Made by a program: the position numbers and the translations under genes. The notes under the pieces were generated by a model, which was given only the letters and a program-made list of their open reading frames with translations, searched no databases and had not been told where the DNA came from. Of a stretch of DNA of 64,000 nucleotides, positions 44,611-54,969 are shown one piece after another. Location of the stretch: positions 22,052 to 86,051 of the forward strand of contig CAVRNI010000006.1 of assembly GCA_963722415.1 (NCBI GenBank), written 5' to 3'. The DNA is from JALOLG01 sp963722415 (lineage in GTDB: Bacteria > Actinomycetota > Acidimicrobiia > Acidimicrobiales > Ilumatobacteraceae). Position 1 is the first letter of the stretch. Each line of letters opens with the position of its first letter.

Positions 44611-45849
44611 GTGCGACGAGTGACGGGGGCTGCCACTGCGTTCGCCCTCGTCGCGCTGGCCGCGGCGTGCTCGTCGTCATCCGACGACGACAGTTCGACG
44701 CCCGCCACATCGCCCCCGACGAACACGTCCGACACCGTGGCCGACACGTCGCCGGACACATCGCCACCGGACACGACGGCACCGGCCACGACGGATCCGC
44801 CGGCGACCGAACCGCCGCCGGCGACCGACGTCGCTGCGGCGACCCTGCCGGCCACGGACCCGCCGTCGGACTATCCCGAACAGCCGCCGGACGTTCCGTA
44901 CCCGACGCTCGAGTGGCCCGTCGGCGAACTTCCCGAGGGGGTCGACACTGCCGTGCTCGACGCTGCGGTCGCGACCGCGTTCGGTGCCGACGACGCCGTC
45001 TCCCGAGTCCGTTCGTTGATCGTCGTCGAGGGCGGTGAGATCGTCTACGAGCGTTACCACCCGCTCGACTCGCCCGACCAGGCGACGTCGTCCTTCTCCG
45101 TCGCCAAGAGCTTCACCTCCGCGGTCGTCGGGATGCTGATCGGTGACGGGCGGCTCGAGCTCGACGCCCCGGCGCCCGTCGAGGAATGGCAGGCAGCCGG
45201 CGACCCACGCCAGGAGATCACGCTCGATGACCTGATGCGCATGAGCAGCGGCCTCGAGTGGGAGGAGGAGTACAGCCCGGGTGGGCTCCCGTTGCAGATG
45301 CTCCAGGCACCGCATGCCGCCGACGTTCCGATCTCCCAGGAGCTCGTCGTCGATCCGGGCACGGAGTGGGAGTACTCGACCGGCACCACCGCGATCCTCG
45401 CCGACATCGCGGCCGACGAGCTCGGTGGGGGAGATGCCCTCGATGCGTACGTTCACGAGCGGCTGCTCGATCCGCTCGGCATGACCTCGACGGTGCTGCT
45501 CGAGGACTCGACCGGCACCTGGCTCGGGGGGCTCGGTGCCGATTCGACGCCACGCGACTACGCCAAGTTCGGGTTGCTGTTCCTGCGCGATGGCGTGTGG
45601 GACGGCGAGCGGATCCTGCCCGAGGGATGGGTCGATGCCTCCCGCTCACCGAGTTCGACCAACCCGTCCTACGGGCTCCAATGGTGGATGAGCGGGCCGC
45701 CGGGGACGTTCGCCGCGGAAGGCCTGTTCGGCCAGCGGATCATCGTCGCCCCCGAGCACGACCTGGTGATCGTGATGACGTCGACCGAGGGCGGCGATCC
45801 CTTCGCGCTCGGCAACGTCGTGTACGAGGAGTTCGCGTCCGCCGGCTGA
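44611..45849 (+). CDS. secreted lipoprotein serine hydrolase (beta-lactamase/class C fold)
   Basis: 412 residues, intact. Lipobox at LVALAAACSS, followed by a long Thr/Pro/Asp-rich linker (about 25-90) for reach through the wall, then a serine beta-lactamase-like domain: FSVAKSFTSA with the SxxK catalytic pair (about 170), YSTGTT as the YxN-like site, and LDPLGMTSTVLLED. Members of this family include esterases, D-Ala-D-Ala peptidases and 6-aminohexanoate-dimer hydrolases, so the substrate is open. GTG start with weak upstream site. Ends in a hairpin region shared with the next gene. Confidence 0.9.
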   Translation: MRRVTGAATAFALVALAAACSSSSDDDSSTPATSPPTNTSDTVADTSPDTSPPDTTAPATTDPPATEPPPATDVAAATLPATDPPSDYPEQPPDVPYPTLEWPVGELPEGVDTAVLDAAVATAFGADDAVSRVRSLIVVEGGEIVYERYHPLDSPDQATSSFSVAKSFTSAVVGMLIGDGRLELDAPAPVEEWQAAGDPRQEITLDDLMRMSSGLEWEEEYSPGGLPLQMLQAPHAADVPISQELVVDPGTEWEYSTGTTAILADIAADELGGGDALDAYVHERLLDPLGMTSTVLLEDSTGTWLGGLGADSTPRDYAKFGLLFLRDGVWDGERILPEGWVDASRSPSSTNPSYGLQWWMSGPPGTFAAEGLFGQRIIVAPEHDLVIVMTSTEGGDPFALGNVVYEEFASAG

Positions 45850-45852
45850 GCG

Positions 45853-45900
45853 AACTCGGCGGCATCTCGACCGGAATGCGAGACGCCGCGTCGCCGAGTT
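45853..45900. terminator. convergent hairpin terminator
   Basis: Outer arms AACTCGGCG (45853-45861) and CGCCGAGTT (45892-45900), with inner TCTCG and CGAGA, lying in the 55 bp between the converging hydrolase and methyltransferase genes. Perfect 9-bp outer stem. Likely a bidirectional terminator; no T-run. Confidence 0.6.
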
Positions 45901-45904
45901 CCCG

Positions 45905-46552
45905 CTACGAGGTGACGTTCGGCGGTTGACGGGCTGCCCAGACCGCGTACAACGGATCGCCCGCCGTGCCCGGCGGTGTGCACAGCGCGGCGGACGGGTC
46001 GGTCCAGCCGCCGGATCGCCGGAAGTACTCGGCGACGATCGCCTGGTGTCCACGATCGTCGGACCCGAGCCAGCCGTGGATGGCCTTGGTCGGGAAGCAG
46101 CGGTTCGAGAACGTGCACACGAACAGCCCTCCGTCGACGAGCACGCGTCGGACCTCGCCGAACACCTCGATCGGCCGCGTGAGGTAGTCGATCGACACGC
46201 AGCACGTTGCGGCGTCGAAACGGCTGTCGGCGAACGGCAGGCGCGGATCGGCGTTCAAGTCGTGGACGTGACGGCGCGTGGCGGCCTCGTTGGCCGCCAG
46301 CTCGCGCTCGTTCATCCCGAGGATCGACAACTCTGACGGCGGGGTTCGGAAGTGCGAGATCCACGACGCCATGAGGTCGAGCACGCGTCCCGAGATTCCG
46401 AGGTGCTCGTACAGCGCCCCGACCGCGGCGATCGCCCGATCGTCGATGTGGGTCACGAACCGGTCAGGTTCGTAGAAGTCGTCGTCCGGTGACTCGTCGG
46501 TGCGCCGGAAGAACCCGGGCGGGAAACCATGAGGGTCGGGCGACTCCGTCAC
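45905..46552 (-). CDS. class I SAM-dependent methyltransferase
   Basis: About 215 residues from the GTG at 46552 (an ATG at 46621 would add 23 polar residues). RVLDLMASWISHFR is motif I, in which the usual GxGxG is replaced by a less glycine-rich loop; ELSILGMNERELAANEAATR, LPFADSRFDAATCCVSIDYL and VRRVLVDGGLFVCTFSNRCF follow. The last match is typical of ubiE-like proteins annotated as methyltransferases in actinobacteria. The unusual SAM loop may change binding. Substrate unknown. Convergent with the lipoprotein hydrolase. Confidence 0.78.
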   Translation of the reverse strand: MTESPDPHGFPPGFFRRTDESPDDDFYEPDRFVTHIDDRAIAAVGALYEHLGISGRVLDLMASWISHFRTPPSELSILGMNERELAANEAATRRHVHDLNADPRLPFADSRFDAATCCVSIDYLTRPIEVFGEVRRVLVDGGLFVCTFSNRCFPTKAIHGWLGSDDRGHQAIVAEYFRRSGGWTDPSAALCTPPGTAGDPLYAVWAARQPPNVTS

Positions 46553-46674
46553 CGCCGGAGATTGTCGCGTGCCATCGAGCGACCCCCGACGATCTCGCGT
46601 TCCACGCCGCCGAAACTTCATGAGATCAGGGCAGGCCGTACTGTGCCGGGGGTGCACGAGGGTGTGACGATCCT

Positions 46675-47777
<1,103 letters not shown>

Positions 47778-47794
47778 TGCACTCGTCCGCGATC

Positions 47795-47843
47795 TTCTGG
47801 GCTGCCATTCCTTTCGACTGCCGAAATGTTCAGCAGCCCAGAA
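47795..47843. repeat. REP-like nested-hairpin repeat, copy 2
   Basis: Arms TTCTGGGCTGC (47795-47805) and GCAGCCCAGAA (47833-47843), a perfect 11-bp inverted repeat around a 27-nt loop. Its reverse complement matches copy 1 at 32582-32630 at most positions, including the TTTCGGCAGTCG core. It lies between the converging amidohydrolase and DUF427 genes, the same kind of site as copy 1. Confidence 0.78.
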
Positions 47844-47881
47844 CGGAATCGCCGGGCGGGGAATCAGATCGCGATTGACGG

Positions 47882-48673
47882 CTAGGTCCTCGACCACGGG
47901 CTCTGTGGTCGTACCTGGGCGACGCCGTCGACTTCGATGTCGACACGTTCGTTGAAGAAGCACAGGTGGTGCTCGATCTTGGGGATCTCCGGGATCGGCG
48001 ACGGGTAGTACCACACGACGTCCTCGTGGACTGCGTCGCCGACCCGGACCGAGTGGTACTCGGCGACGCCCTTGTACGGGCAGCGCGTCGTGGTCGACGA
48101 CGGCAGGAGCACGTCGGCGCGCACGTCCAGACGGGGCAGGTAGTACCGCGTCGGCAGGCTCGTCTCGAACAGCAGCAACGGGCGCTGCGAGTCGGCGACC
48201 ACCTCACCGTCGATCCGCACGACGACGTGTCGTGACGACCGCAACACGTCCACCCGCTTGTAGGGATCGCGGGCATGCACGAACACCTCGTCGTCCTCCT
48301 CGAACCAGGCGTCGACGCGGTTCCAGTAGAACGACACGTAGCCGGTGATGTCGGGACACCCTTCGATCACCTCCGGGTACGCCCACACGGCGTCGGGGCT
48401 CTCGCGGCCGCCGGCGACGATCGTCCAGTACCTGGCGTCACCCTTGCGCGGGCAATGGCTGGTGTGGTCGGACTCGCGCAGCAGATCGGCGCGCACATCC
48501 GCGATCGGGAAGTAGTACCTCGGGAGGTGGCCGGTCTCGAACAGGTACAGCGCGTCCGTCGTGTCGGCGACGACCTCGCCGGCGAACATGACGCGCAGCC
48601 GTCGCGGGCACGGTTCGATTCGTACCGGCACGATCGATGTGGCAGTCGCTTGGACATCCGGAATTGCCGTCAT
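47882..48673 (-). CDS. tandem DUF427 protein
   Basis: 263 residues, intact. Two DUF427 beta domains in a row: first RRLRVMFAGEVVADTTDALY, LFETGHLPRYYFPIADVRAD and HCPRKGDARYWTIV; second HVVVRIDGEVVADSQRPLLL, FETSLPTRYYLPRLDVRADV and RCPYKGVAEYHSVRVGD. DUF427 folds are small barrels of unknown biochemistry; single-domain versions are common, double ones less so. The RYYLP/RYYFP and CPxKG motifs are kept in both halves, so both may be functional. ATG at 48673 has no strong ribosome site. Divergent from the PEP-utilising gene with 75 bp between. Confidence 0.88.
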   Translation of the reverse strand: MTAIPDVQATATSIVPVRIEPCPRRLRVMFAGEVVADTTDALYLFETGHLPRYYFPIADVRADLLRESDHTSHCPRKGDARYWTIVAGGRESPDAVWAYPEVIEGCPDITGYVSFYWNRVDAWFEEDDEVFVHARDPYKRVDVLRSSRHVVVRIDGEVVADSQRPLLLFETSLPTRYYLPRLDVRADVLLPSSTTTRCPYKGVAEYHSVRVGDAVHEDVVWYYPSPIPEIPKIEHHLCFFNERVDIEVDGVAQVRPQSPWSRT

Positions 48674-48748
48674 CCCGAGCAAGTTAGCGACGTCGTTGCG
48701 GACGCGGTCCCGGGGTTTGCGAGCGATCGGCGTACAGTCGCCCGCGCC

Positions 48749-50483
48749 ATGGACGACACCGCCAAGATCTGGATCGTCGACGACGAACCGAGCGTGCGCT
48801 TCCCGATCTACACACGCGGCAACGCCGGCGAGGTCTTCCCGAACGTCGTCACACCACTCACCGGCTCGCTGTTCGCCCAGGCATCGGTCACGGCGCAGAC
48901 GGCGCTGTTCCTCGAGCTCGGATTCGTCGTGCCGCGCGACCTCGAGGCCGGTGTGGCGCCGCTCACGGGTGTGTTCGGTGGCTACCTGTATCTCAACCTG
49001 TCGGTCGGCCGGCTGGCGGGTGCCCGCTCGCCGGGGTTGACGCCCGACACGATCGACACGCAGCTGTACGGAACGTTCGGCGCGCCGCCGTACCGACGTC
49101 AGCGTGGCGATCGGAACCTGGTCGCCACGGCGCGGATCCTGCGCGGGCTCGTGCGCACGCTGCGCCATCCCGATGTCGGCTACGTCGACGATGTGATGCG
49201 CGAGGCGGTCCGGTGGGTCGCGGCGCTGCCCGAGCCCGCCGCCTCCAGCGACCGCGCGTTGCTCGACCTGGTCCCGACGTTCCCCGCCCGGATCGAGCAG
49301 CTCTTCGTCGCGCTCTTGCGGGCGTCGACGATGTCGGGGACGGGCCGCGGCATCGCGGAGGAACTGCTCAAGCGTGGAGGAGGTGGCGTCCAGCTCGTCA
49401 ATCGGCTCACGTCAGGGCTGGGCACGATCGACTCGGCATTGCCCGCCCAGCGGTTGTGGGATCTCGGCCGGCTCGTCGCCGCCGACGAGGGGCTCACGGC
49501 GGCGTTCGACGACGGCGTGGCGGGAGTGGGCGAGCGCATCGGCGGTCTGGGGTCGGACGCGGCGAACGACGTTCGAGCACGAGTTCGAGTCGTTCCTCGC
49601 CGATCACGGCCATCGGGGACCCGACGAGTACGAGTTCGCCTCTCCGACGTGGGCGACGCGACCAGAGATCGCGTTCGCCGCCGTCGATCGCCTCCGCCAC
49701 GCCCCGCCCGAACGTTCACCACGTCTCGCCCAGGAACGCCTGGCGATCGAGCGCGAGTCGGCGCTCGCGGAGGCGTTGCGCTCGGTCGCCCGTCCGCTCC
49801 GGCCGGTGCTGCGACGAGGTCTCGCGGCTGCCCTCATCGGTGCCGCGGCACGCGAGCGGGCGAAGGACGCGTTCGTCCGCGAGCTCTCCGCGATGCGGGC
49901 GGTGCTCGACGAGTTGGCGGCGCGCGCCCAGGCGCGCGGCGGTCCAACCGATCGCCGTGACTGCTACCTGGTCACCACCGGCGAGCTCGATGAGTTCGTG
50001 CGCGACCCGGCCACCTTCGCCGATGTCATCGCCGAGCGCGCCAGCCAGCGCGACTTCCTGCAGGCGCGCGTGCCGCCGTTCTGGTTCGAGGGCAGCATCC
50101 CGCCACCGGACTCGTGGGAGCTGCGCGACGATCCGTCGCACGGTGCGCGGTTCGTCGGCACGCTCCACGGCATCGGCGTGTGCGGGGGAGTCGCGAGCGG
50201 TCCAGCACGCGTGATCCTCGATCCCGCCGACCCGCGCGACATCCAGCCGGGAGATGTTCTCGTCGCGCCGATCACCGACCCGGCGTGGACGCCGTTGTTC
50301 CTGAGCGCGGCGGCCGTCGTGGTCGACGTCGGTGCCCAGCAGAGCCACGCCGCGATCGTGGCCCGCGAGCTCGGCATCCCGGCCGTCGTCAGTGTGACCG
50401 GTGCCAGTCGCACGATCGCCGACGGCACGTGGCTCGACGTCGACGGCGATCGCGGCACCGTCACCGTGCACGCCGTGCCGTAG
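48749..50483 (+). CDS. PEP-utilising (swivelling His) domain protein lacking ATP-grasp domain, one frameshift
   Basis: About 577 residues. The N-terminal 450 residues (RGNAGEVFPNVVTPLTGSLF onward) match the substrate-binding region of rifampin-phosphotransferase-like enzymes. The C-terminal 110 residues are the phosphohistidine domain: GVASGPARVILDPADPRDIQ, GDVLVAPITDPAWTPLFLSA and QSHAAIVARELGIPAVVSV with the catalytic His. The ATP-grasp domain that charges the His is absent, so either a separate partner supplies it or the protein does not catalyse phosphotransfer. One extra G near 49571 (GACGTTC for GACTTC) shifts the frame. Start at ATG 48749. Confidence 0.82.
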
Positions 50484-50558
50484 TCGACCGCGGCCGAGCG
50501 GCGTCGGCCGACGGCCGATCGCGGCATCCGCGCGAACGACGCTTGACGTGAGTTAATA

Positions 50559-50575
50559 TGTTTAGTAGATAAACA
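50559..50575. promoter_or_regulatory. ROK-type operator before the nag operon
   Basis: TGTTTA-GTAGA-TAAACA, perfect 6-bp arms with a 5-nt spacer, AT-rich in a GC-rich window and 4 bp before the ROK regulator's GTG. It overlaps the likely promoter or start. ROK regulators of sugar operons bind AT-rich dyads of this form (family knowledge), so autoregulation is likely. The mRNA may be nearly leaderless. Confidence 0.65.
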
Positions 50576-50578
50576 AAT

Positions 50579-51722
50579 GTGGATCGACCGACCGACGCGC
50601 CTCGTGCCGCCCGGAGGCTGGCCACGGCGTCGAAGTCGGGACCCGAGGACGCCAGGCGTGCGAACCGCAGCCTGCTGCTGCGCGCGCTCCACCACGGTGG
50701 TCCGACGTCACGCGCCGACCTCGCCAAGCTGACCGGCCTCACGCCGGCCAGCGTCTCCTCGGTCGTCCGCGAGCTTCTGGAGCAGGAGCTCGTCGAGGAG
50801 CTCGGGACGCGCACCGACGGTGGTGTCGGCAAGCCGGCGACGCTCGTCGGCATCCGCCCCGACAGCAGGTACGTCCTCTGCCTCGACCTCTCCGAGCCCG
50901 AGCAGTTCGTCGCCGCGCTCGTCGATCTCACCGGCAAGGTGGTCGTGCGGCGGAGCTACGCCCGCGACGAGCGCACCGGCCGCCGTGCCGAGACGCTCGT
51001 CAAGCGCATCTGCGACGATCTCGTCGCCGACGCCGACCGCCCGTTGCTCGGCATCGGCGTGGCGAGCCCCGGCATCGTCGACGACCAGCGGCACCGTGGC
51101 GACCGCCGCCCACCTCGGGTGGACCGACCTCGATCTCCGGGCCCGCCTCAGCGCCCGTGTGACGGTGCCCGTGCACGTGGTGAACGACGCCAACGCGGCC
51201 GCGCTCGCAGAGCTCGTCTTCGGCGCCGGCGAGGCCCAGAACCTGATCCTCGTGCGCGTCGACGAGGGCGTCGGCGCCGGGATCGTGCTCGACGGTGCGT
51301 TGTTCACCGGCAACCGTTCGGCGGCCGGCGAGATCGGCCACGTCGTGATCGACGATCACGGCGAGCCGTGCGCCTGCGGGAAGCGTGGATGCCTCGAGAC
51401 CGTCGTGTCCGAACCGTTGCTCGGCAAACGCCTCGGCGCCGACGGGGCCGACGAGGCCGATGTGCTCGGCCACGCGGGCAGCCGTCTCGGAGTCGCACTC
51501 GCGACGGTCCTCGGCGCGCTCGACATCAGCGACGTCGTGCTGTCCGGCCCGGCGTCGGTGACCAGCGAGACGTTTCGCAACGCGACGCGCGACGAGATCG
51601 CGGCGCGGACCATGCCCAACATCGCCGACCAACTCCTCGTCCGCCCGAGCACGTTCGGGTTCGACGACGTGTTGATCGGAGCAGCCGCGCTCGTGCTCGA
51701 TCGCGAGCTCGGCATCCATTGA
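50579..51722 (+). CDS. ROK-family transcriptional regulator of the amino-sugar operon, one frameshift
   Basis: About 380 residues. N-terminal winged HTH (LLLRALHHGGPTSRADLAKL, TGLTPASVSSVVRELLEQEL), then the ROK sugar-sensing core: GIGVASPGIVD, NDANAAALAELVFGAGEAQN, NRSAAGEIGHVVIDDHGEPC with the zinc-site C-A-C-GKRGC cluster, and ATVLGALDISDVVLSGPASV. Binds the inducer sugar and represses the transport/degradation genes to its right. One extra G near 51090 (GACGACC for GACACC) splits it. The start is GTG 50579, just after the AT-rich dyad. Confidence 0.9.
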
Positions 51723-51725
51723 TCT

Positions 51726-51746
51726 GACCCCCCCGGGGAGGGGGTC
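51726..51746 (+). terminator. GC-rich hairpin between ROK regulator and binding-protein gene
   Basis: GACCCCC / GGGGGTC stem (51726-51746) starting 4 bp after the regulator's stop, followed by a second small stem CCGCTC / GAGCGG (51750-51768). No T-run. It may separate low-level regulator expression from higher binding-protein expression or mark a promoter region for the transporter genes. Confidence 0.5.
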
Positions 51747-51818
51747 GCTCCGCTCGAACCCAGAGCGGTTCTATCCAGCCCCAGCCGCCAGGCACTCGTT
51801 CCAACAGGGAGGAAGAAC

Positions 51819-53155
51819 GTGAACAGAACCAGGACTACGAGGTGGCTCGCCGCCATTACCGCCGCCGGCATGCTCATCGCCGCGTGCGGTGACGACGACG
51901 AGGAGAGCGGCGCGACCGAACGCACCGGCTGCCACGGACGGAGCGACCGACACCACGGCCGCCGCCGACACCGGCGGGGGCGGCGAGTCGATCCGGCTGT
52001 GGCTCAACGGCGGCGACACGCCCGACCCGTTGGTCGAGTACGCGATCGCCGAGTTCAACAAGATCCACCCCGACGTCGAGGTCCAGTTCGAGCGCCAGGA
52101 GTGGACCGGGATCGTCGAGAAGCTGACCACCGCCCTGTCGGGGAGCGACAGCCCCGACGTCGTGGAGTTCGGCAACACGCAGGCCCAGACGTTCGAAGCT
52201 GCCGGCGCCGTCGCCGATCTGACCGACAAGCGTGAGGCACTCGGCGGCGACGATTTCCTGCAGAGCCTGCTCGAGGCCGGCACGTACGACGGCAAGCTGT
52301 ACGCGGTGCCGTACTACGCCGGCGCGCGCATCGTGCTGTACCGCAAGGACCTGTTCGAGGCGGCCGGGATCGAAGTGCCCGACCACGCTCGACGAGTTCC
52401 TGGCAGCCGGTGTGGCGCTCAAGGAGGCCAACGCCGACGTCCCGAACTTCTCGGGGATCTACCTGCCCGGTCGTAACTGGTACGCCGTGCTGTCGTTCAT
52501 CTGGGAGAACGGCGGCGACATCGCCACCAAGGACGGCGACGCATGGGTCGGCGAGCTCGACTCCGCCGGCTCGATCGCCGGGCTGGAGTACTTCAAGGAG
52601 CTGTTCGACACGGCGAACTCGGCACCGGCCGACGGTGACGACGCCAACGACTACATCGCCTTCTGCAACGGTGAGGTCGGCATGATGCCGGCGCCGGGCT
52701 GGAAGCCGGGCCAGATCATCAACCCCGACGACGGCTGTCCCGACATGGAGGCCAACATCGGCGTGTTCGCGCTCCCCGGAACCGCGGCCGGCACGACGGC
52801 ACCCGTCTTCCTCGGCGGATCGAACCTGGCGATCCCGGTGAACAGCGAGAAGCAGGAACTGGCCTACGACCTGCTCACGATCCTCGCCTCACCCGGGTTC
52901 CAGGAGCAGTTCGCCGCCAGCGGGACGATCCCGGCCCTGAAGTCGGTGCTCGCCCAGGTCGAGGGCAGCGACGCCGCCGTCGCCCAGGCGACCGCCGCCC
53001 AGAACAGCCGCTTCGTGCCGACGAGCGAGAAGTGGGCGGGCGTCGAGGCGGCCAACATCCTGCCCGACATGCTCACCGAGATCGCCCAGGGCGGCGACAT
53101 CGCGGCGGCTGCGGCCGCGGCCGACGCGGCGATCGAAGAAATGCTCAACGGCTAA
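51819..53155 (+). CDS. ABC sugar-binding lipoprotein (extracellular solute-binding protein 1), two frameshifts
   Basis: About 444 residues. Lipobox AGMLIAACGD, Asp/Thr-rich linker, then a type I sugar-binding fold: SIRLWLNGGDTPDPLVEYAI, VEVQFERQEWTGIVEKLTTA, VLYRKDLFEAAGIEVP, LEYFKELFDTANSAPADGDD, GTTAPVFLGGSNLAIPVNSE. Extra bases near 51931 (GAACGCACC for GAAGCACC) and 52385 (CCCGACC for CCGACC or CCCACC). Together with NagA, NagB and GH20 the ligand is probably chitobiose or GlcNAc. GGGAGGAAG precedes the GTG. Confidence 0.92.
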
Positions 53156-53189
53156 GACTCGCTCGACGCCTCGACGTAGGGCAGCATCG

Positions 53190-54145
53190 ATGACTGTGAC
53201 GACGACCACCGAGCCCGGCGCGCCCGCACGAGGTGCCCGTCGTCCCGGCCGCCGCCGACCGCCGGACCCCCCGGCGGAGGCGGTCGGTGCTGCCCTACGC
53301 GTTGATCCTCCCGACGGTTGTCGTCCTCACGGTGATCCTCGGCTACCCCGTGGCGCGCCTGATCGTGCAGTCGGGGCAGGAGTACGGCATGTCGCAGGTG
53401 TTCGGCGCCCACGCGCCGTGGGTCGGGTTCGACAACTTCCGCCGGCTGTTCGAAGACCCGTACTTCTGGAAGGTCCTGCGACGCACGCTCGTGTTCTGCT
53501 TCGCGAACGTGGCGCTCACGATGTCGCTCGGCGTCGCTCGTCGGCCTGCTGCTCAACAGCCTCGGGTCGAAGATGCGGCTGCTGGTCTCGACGTCGTTGA
53601 TCCTCGCCTGGGCGATGCCCGCCCTCACCGCGACTGTCGTGTGGCAGTGGATCTTCGACTCCGAGTACGGCCTCGCCAACTGGGTGTTCGACCGTCAGGG
53701 CGAGTCGTGGCTCGCCGACCCGATGAGCTTCTTCGGCGTGGCGACGATCATCGTCGTCTGGATGGGCATCCCGTTCGTGGCCTTCACCGTGTACGCCGCC
53801 CTGTCGCAGGTTCCCACCGACCTGCTCGAGGCCGCCAGCCTCGACGGCGCCGGCGCGGTGGCGCGGTTCCGCTACATCATCGTCCCGTTGATCAAGCCGA
53901 TCCTGATGATCCTCATCGCGCTGTCGACGCTGTGGGACTTCCGGGTGTTCACCCAGATCTACGTGCTCCAGCAGGCCGGCGGCATCTCCCGTGACACCAA
54001 CCTCATCGGTGTCTACACGTACCAGCTGTCGATCGGGCAGAGCGACTACGGCGTGGGAGCCGCGGCCGCGCTCGTGATGATGTTGTTGATGTGCATCCTC
54101 ACGTTGGGATACCTGCGCTCGATGTTCAAGCAGGAGCAGATCTGA
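53190..54145 (+). CDS. ABC sugar permease 1 (MalF-like), two frameshifts
   Basis: About 317 residues, six membrane helices. VLPYALILPTVVVLTVILGY, GFDNFRRLFEDPYFWKVLRR, LVSTSLILAWAMPALTATVV, EAASLDGAGAVARFRYIIVP (EAA loop that touches the ATPase), ILIALSTLWDFRVFTQIYVL. Extra bases near 53228 (CCCGCACG for CCGCACG) and 53537 (GTCGCTCGTC for GTGCTCGTC). The stop overlaps the next permease (TGATG). No ATPase gene is present, so a shared MsiK-type ATPase from elsewhere is expected. Confidence 0.93.
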
Positions 54146-54969
54146 TGAAGCCACGCCGGATCGCCCTCAACCTGACCGGGCTTCTCGTCGCCGCGATCGC
54201 GCTGTTCCCGGTGTACTGGATGGTGCTCACGTCGTTCCGTCGCGGCATCGACATCCAGAGCCCCAACCCGTCGTTCCTGCCCTTCCCGGGGACGCTCAAC
54301 AACTACCGCAAGGTGTTCGAGCGCGACTTCTTCTGGACCGCGACCCGCAACAGCCTGATCGTCACCGCGATCACCGTCTCGGTCGCGCTGGTCATCGCCT
54401 TCCTCGCCGCCGTCGCGATCTCGCGATTCCGGTTCCGCGGCCGCGCCGCGCTGCTCGTTACCGTGCTGGTCGTGCAGATGGTGCCCGCCGAGGCGCTGAT
54501 CGTGTCGATGTTCAGGGTCCTCGACGGTTGGCAGCTGATCAACACCGTGATCGGCTTGTCGCTGACCTATCTCGTGTTCGTCCTCCCGTTCACGATCTGG
54601 ACGCTGCGCGGGTTCGTCGAGGGCGTGCCGTTCGAGCTCGAGGAGGCGGCGATGGTCGACGGCGCCAGCCGGTTCGGGGCGTTCCGCCGCGTCACGCTGC
54701 CGCTCGTCGCACCCGGGCTGGTCGCGACCGGGGTGTTCGCGCTCATCCAGGCGTGGAACGAGTTCATCTTCGCCCTCGTGATCATGCAACGCCCCGGGTC
54801 GAAGACCCTTCCAGTGTGGTTGCAGGAGTTCAACGAGGGAGCCCGCGGCACCGACTGGGGTGGTGTGATGGCGGGCTCGACCCTGATGGCGATCCCGGTG
54901 ATCGTCTTCTTCCTGATCGTCCAGCGCAGGGTGACGGCGGGGCTCACGGCGGGGGCGGTGAAGGGGTGA
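54145..54969 (+). CDS. ABC sugar permease 2 (MalG-like)
   Basis: 274 residues, intact. Six helices: LLVAAIALFPVYWMVLTSFR, RNSLIVTAITVSVALVIAFL, LLVTVLVVQMVPAEALIVSM, FVLPFTIWTLRGFVEGVPFE, then the EAA loop EEAAMVDGASRFGAFRRVTL and ATGVFALIQAWNEFIFALVI. This matches CUT1 family second permeases. ATG overlaps the upstream stop, and its TGA overlaps the kinase GTG (GTGA). Confidence 0.96.
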   Translation: MKPRRIALNLTGLLVAAIALFPVYWMVLTSFRRGIDIQSPNPSFLPFPGTLNNYRKVFERDFFWTATRNSLIVTAITVSVALVIAFLAAVAISRFRFRGRAALLVTVLVVQMVPAEALIVSMFRVLDGWQLINTVIGLSLTYLVFVLPFTIWTLRGFVEGVPFELEEAAMVDGASRFGAFRRVTLPLVAPGLVATGVFALIQAWNEFIFALVIMQRPGSKTLPVWLQEFNEGARGTDWGGVMAGSTLMAIPVIVFFLIVQRRVTAGLTAGAVKG

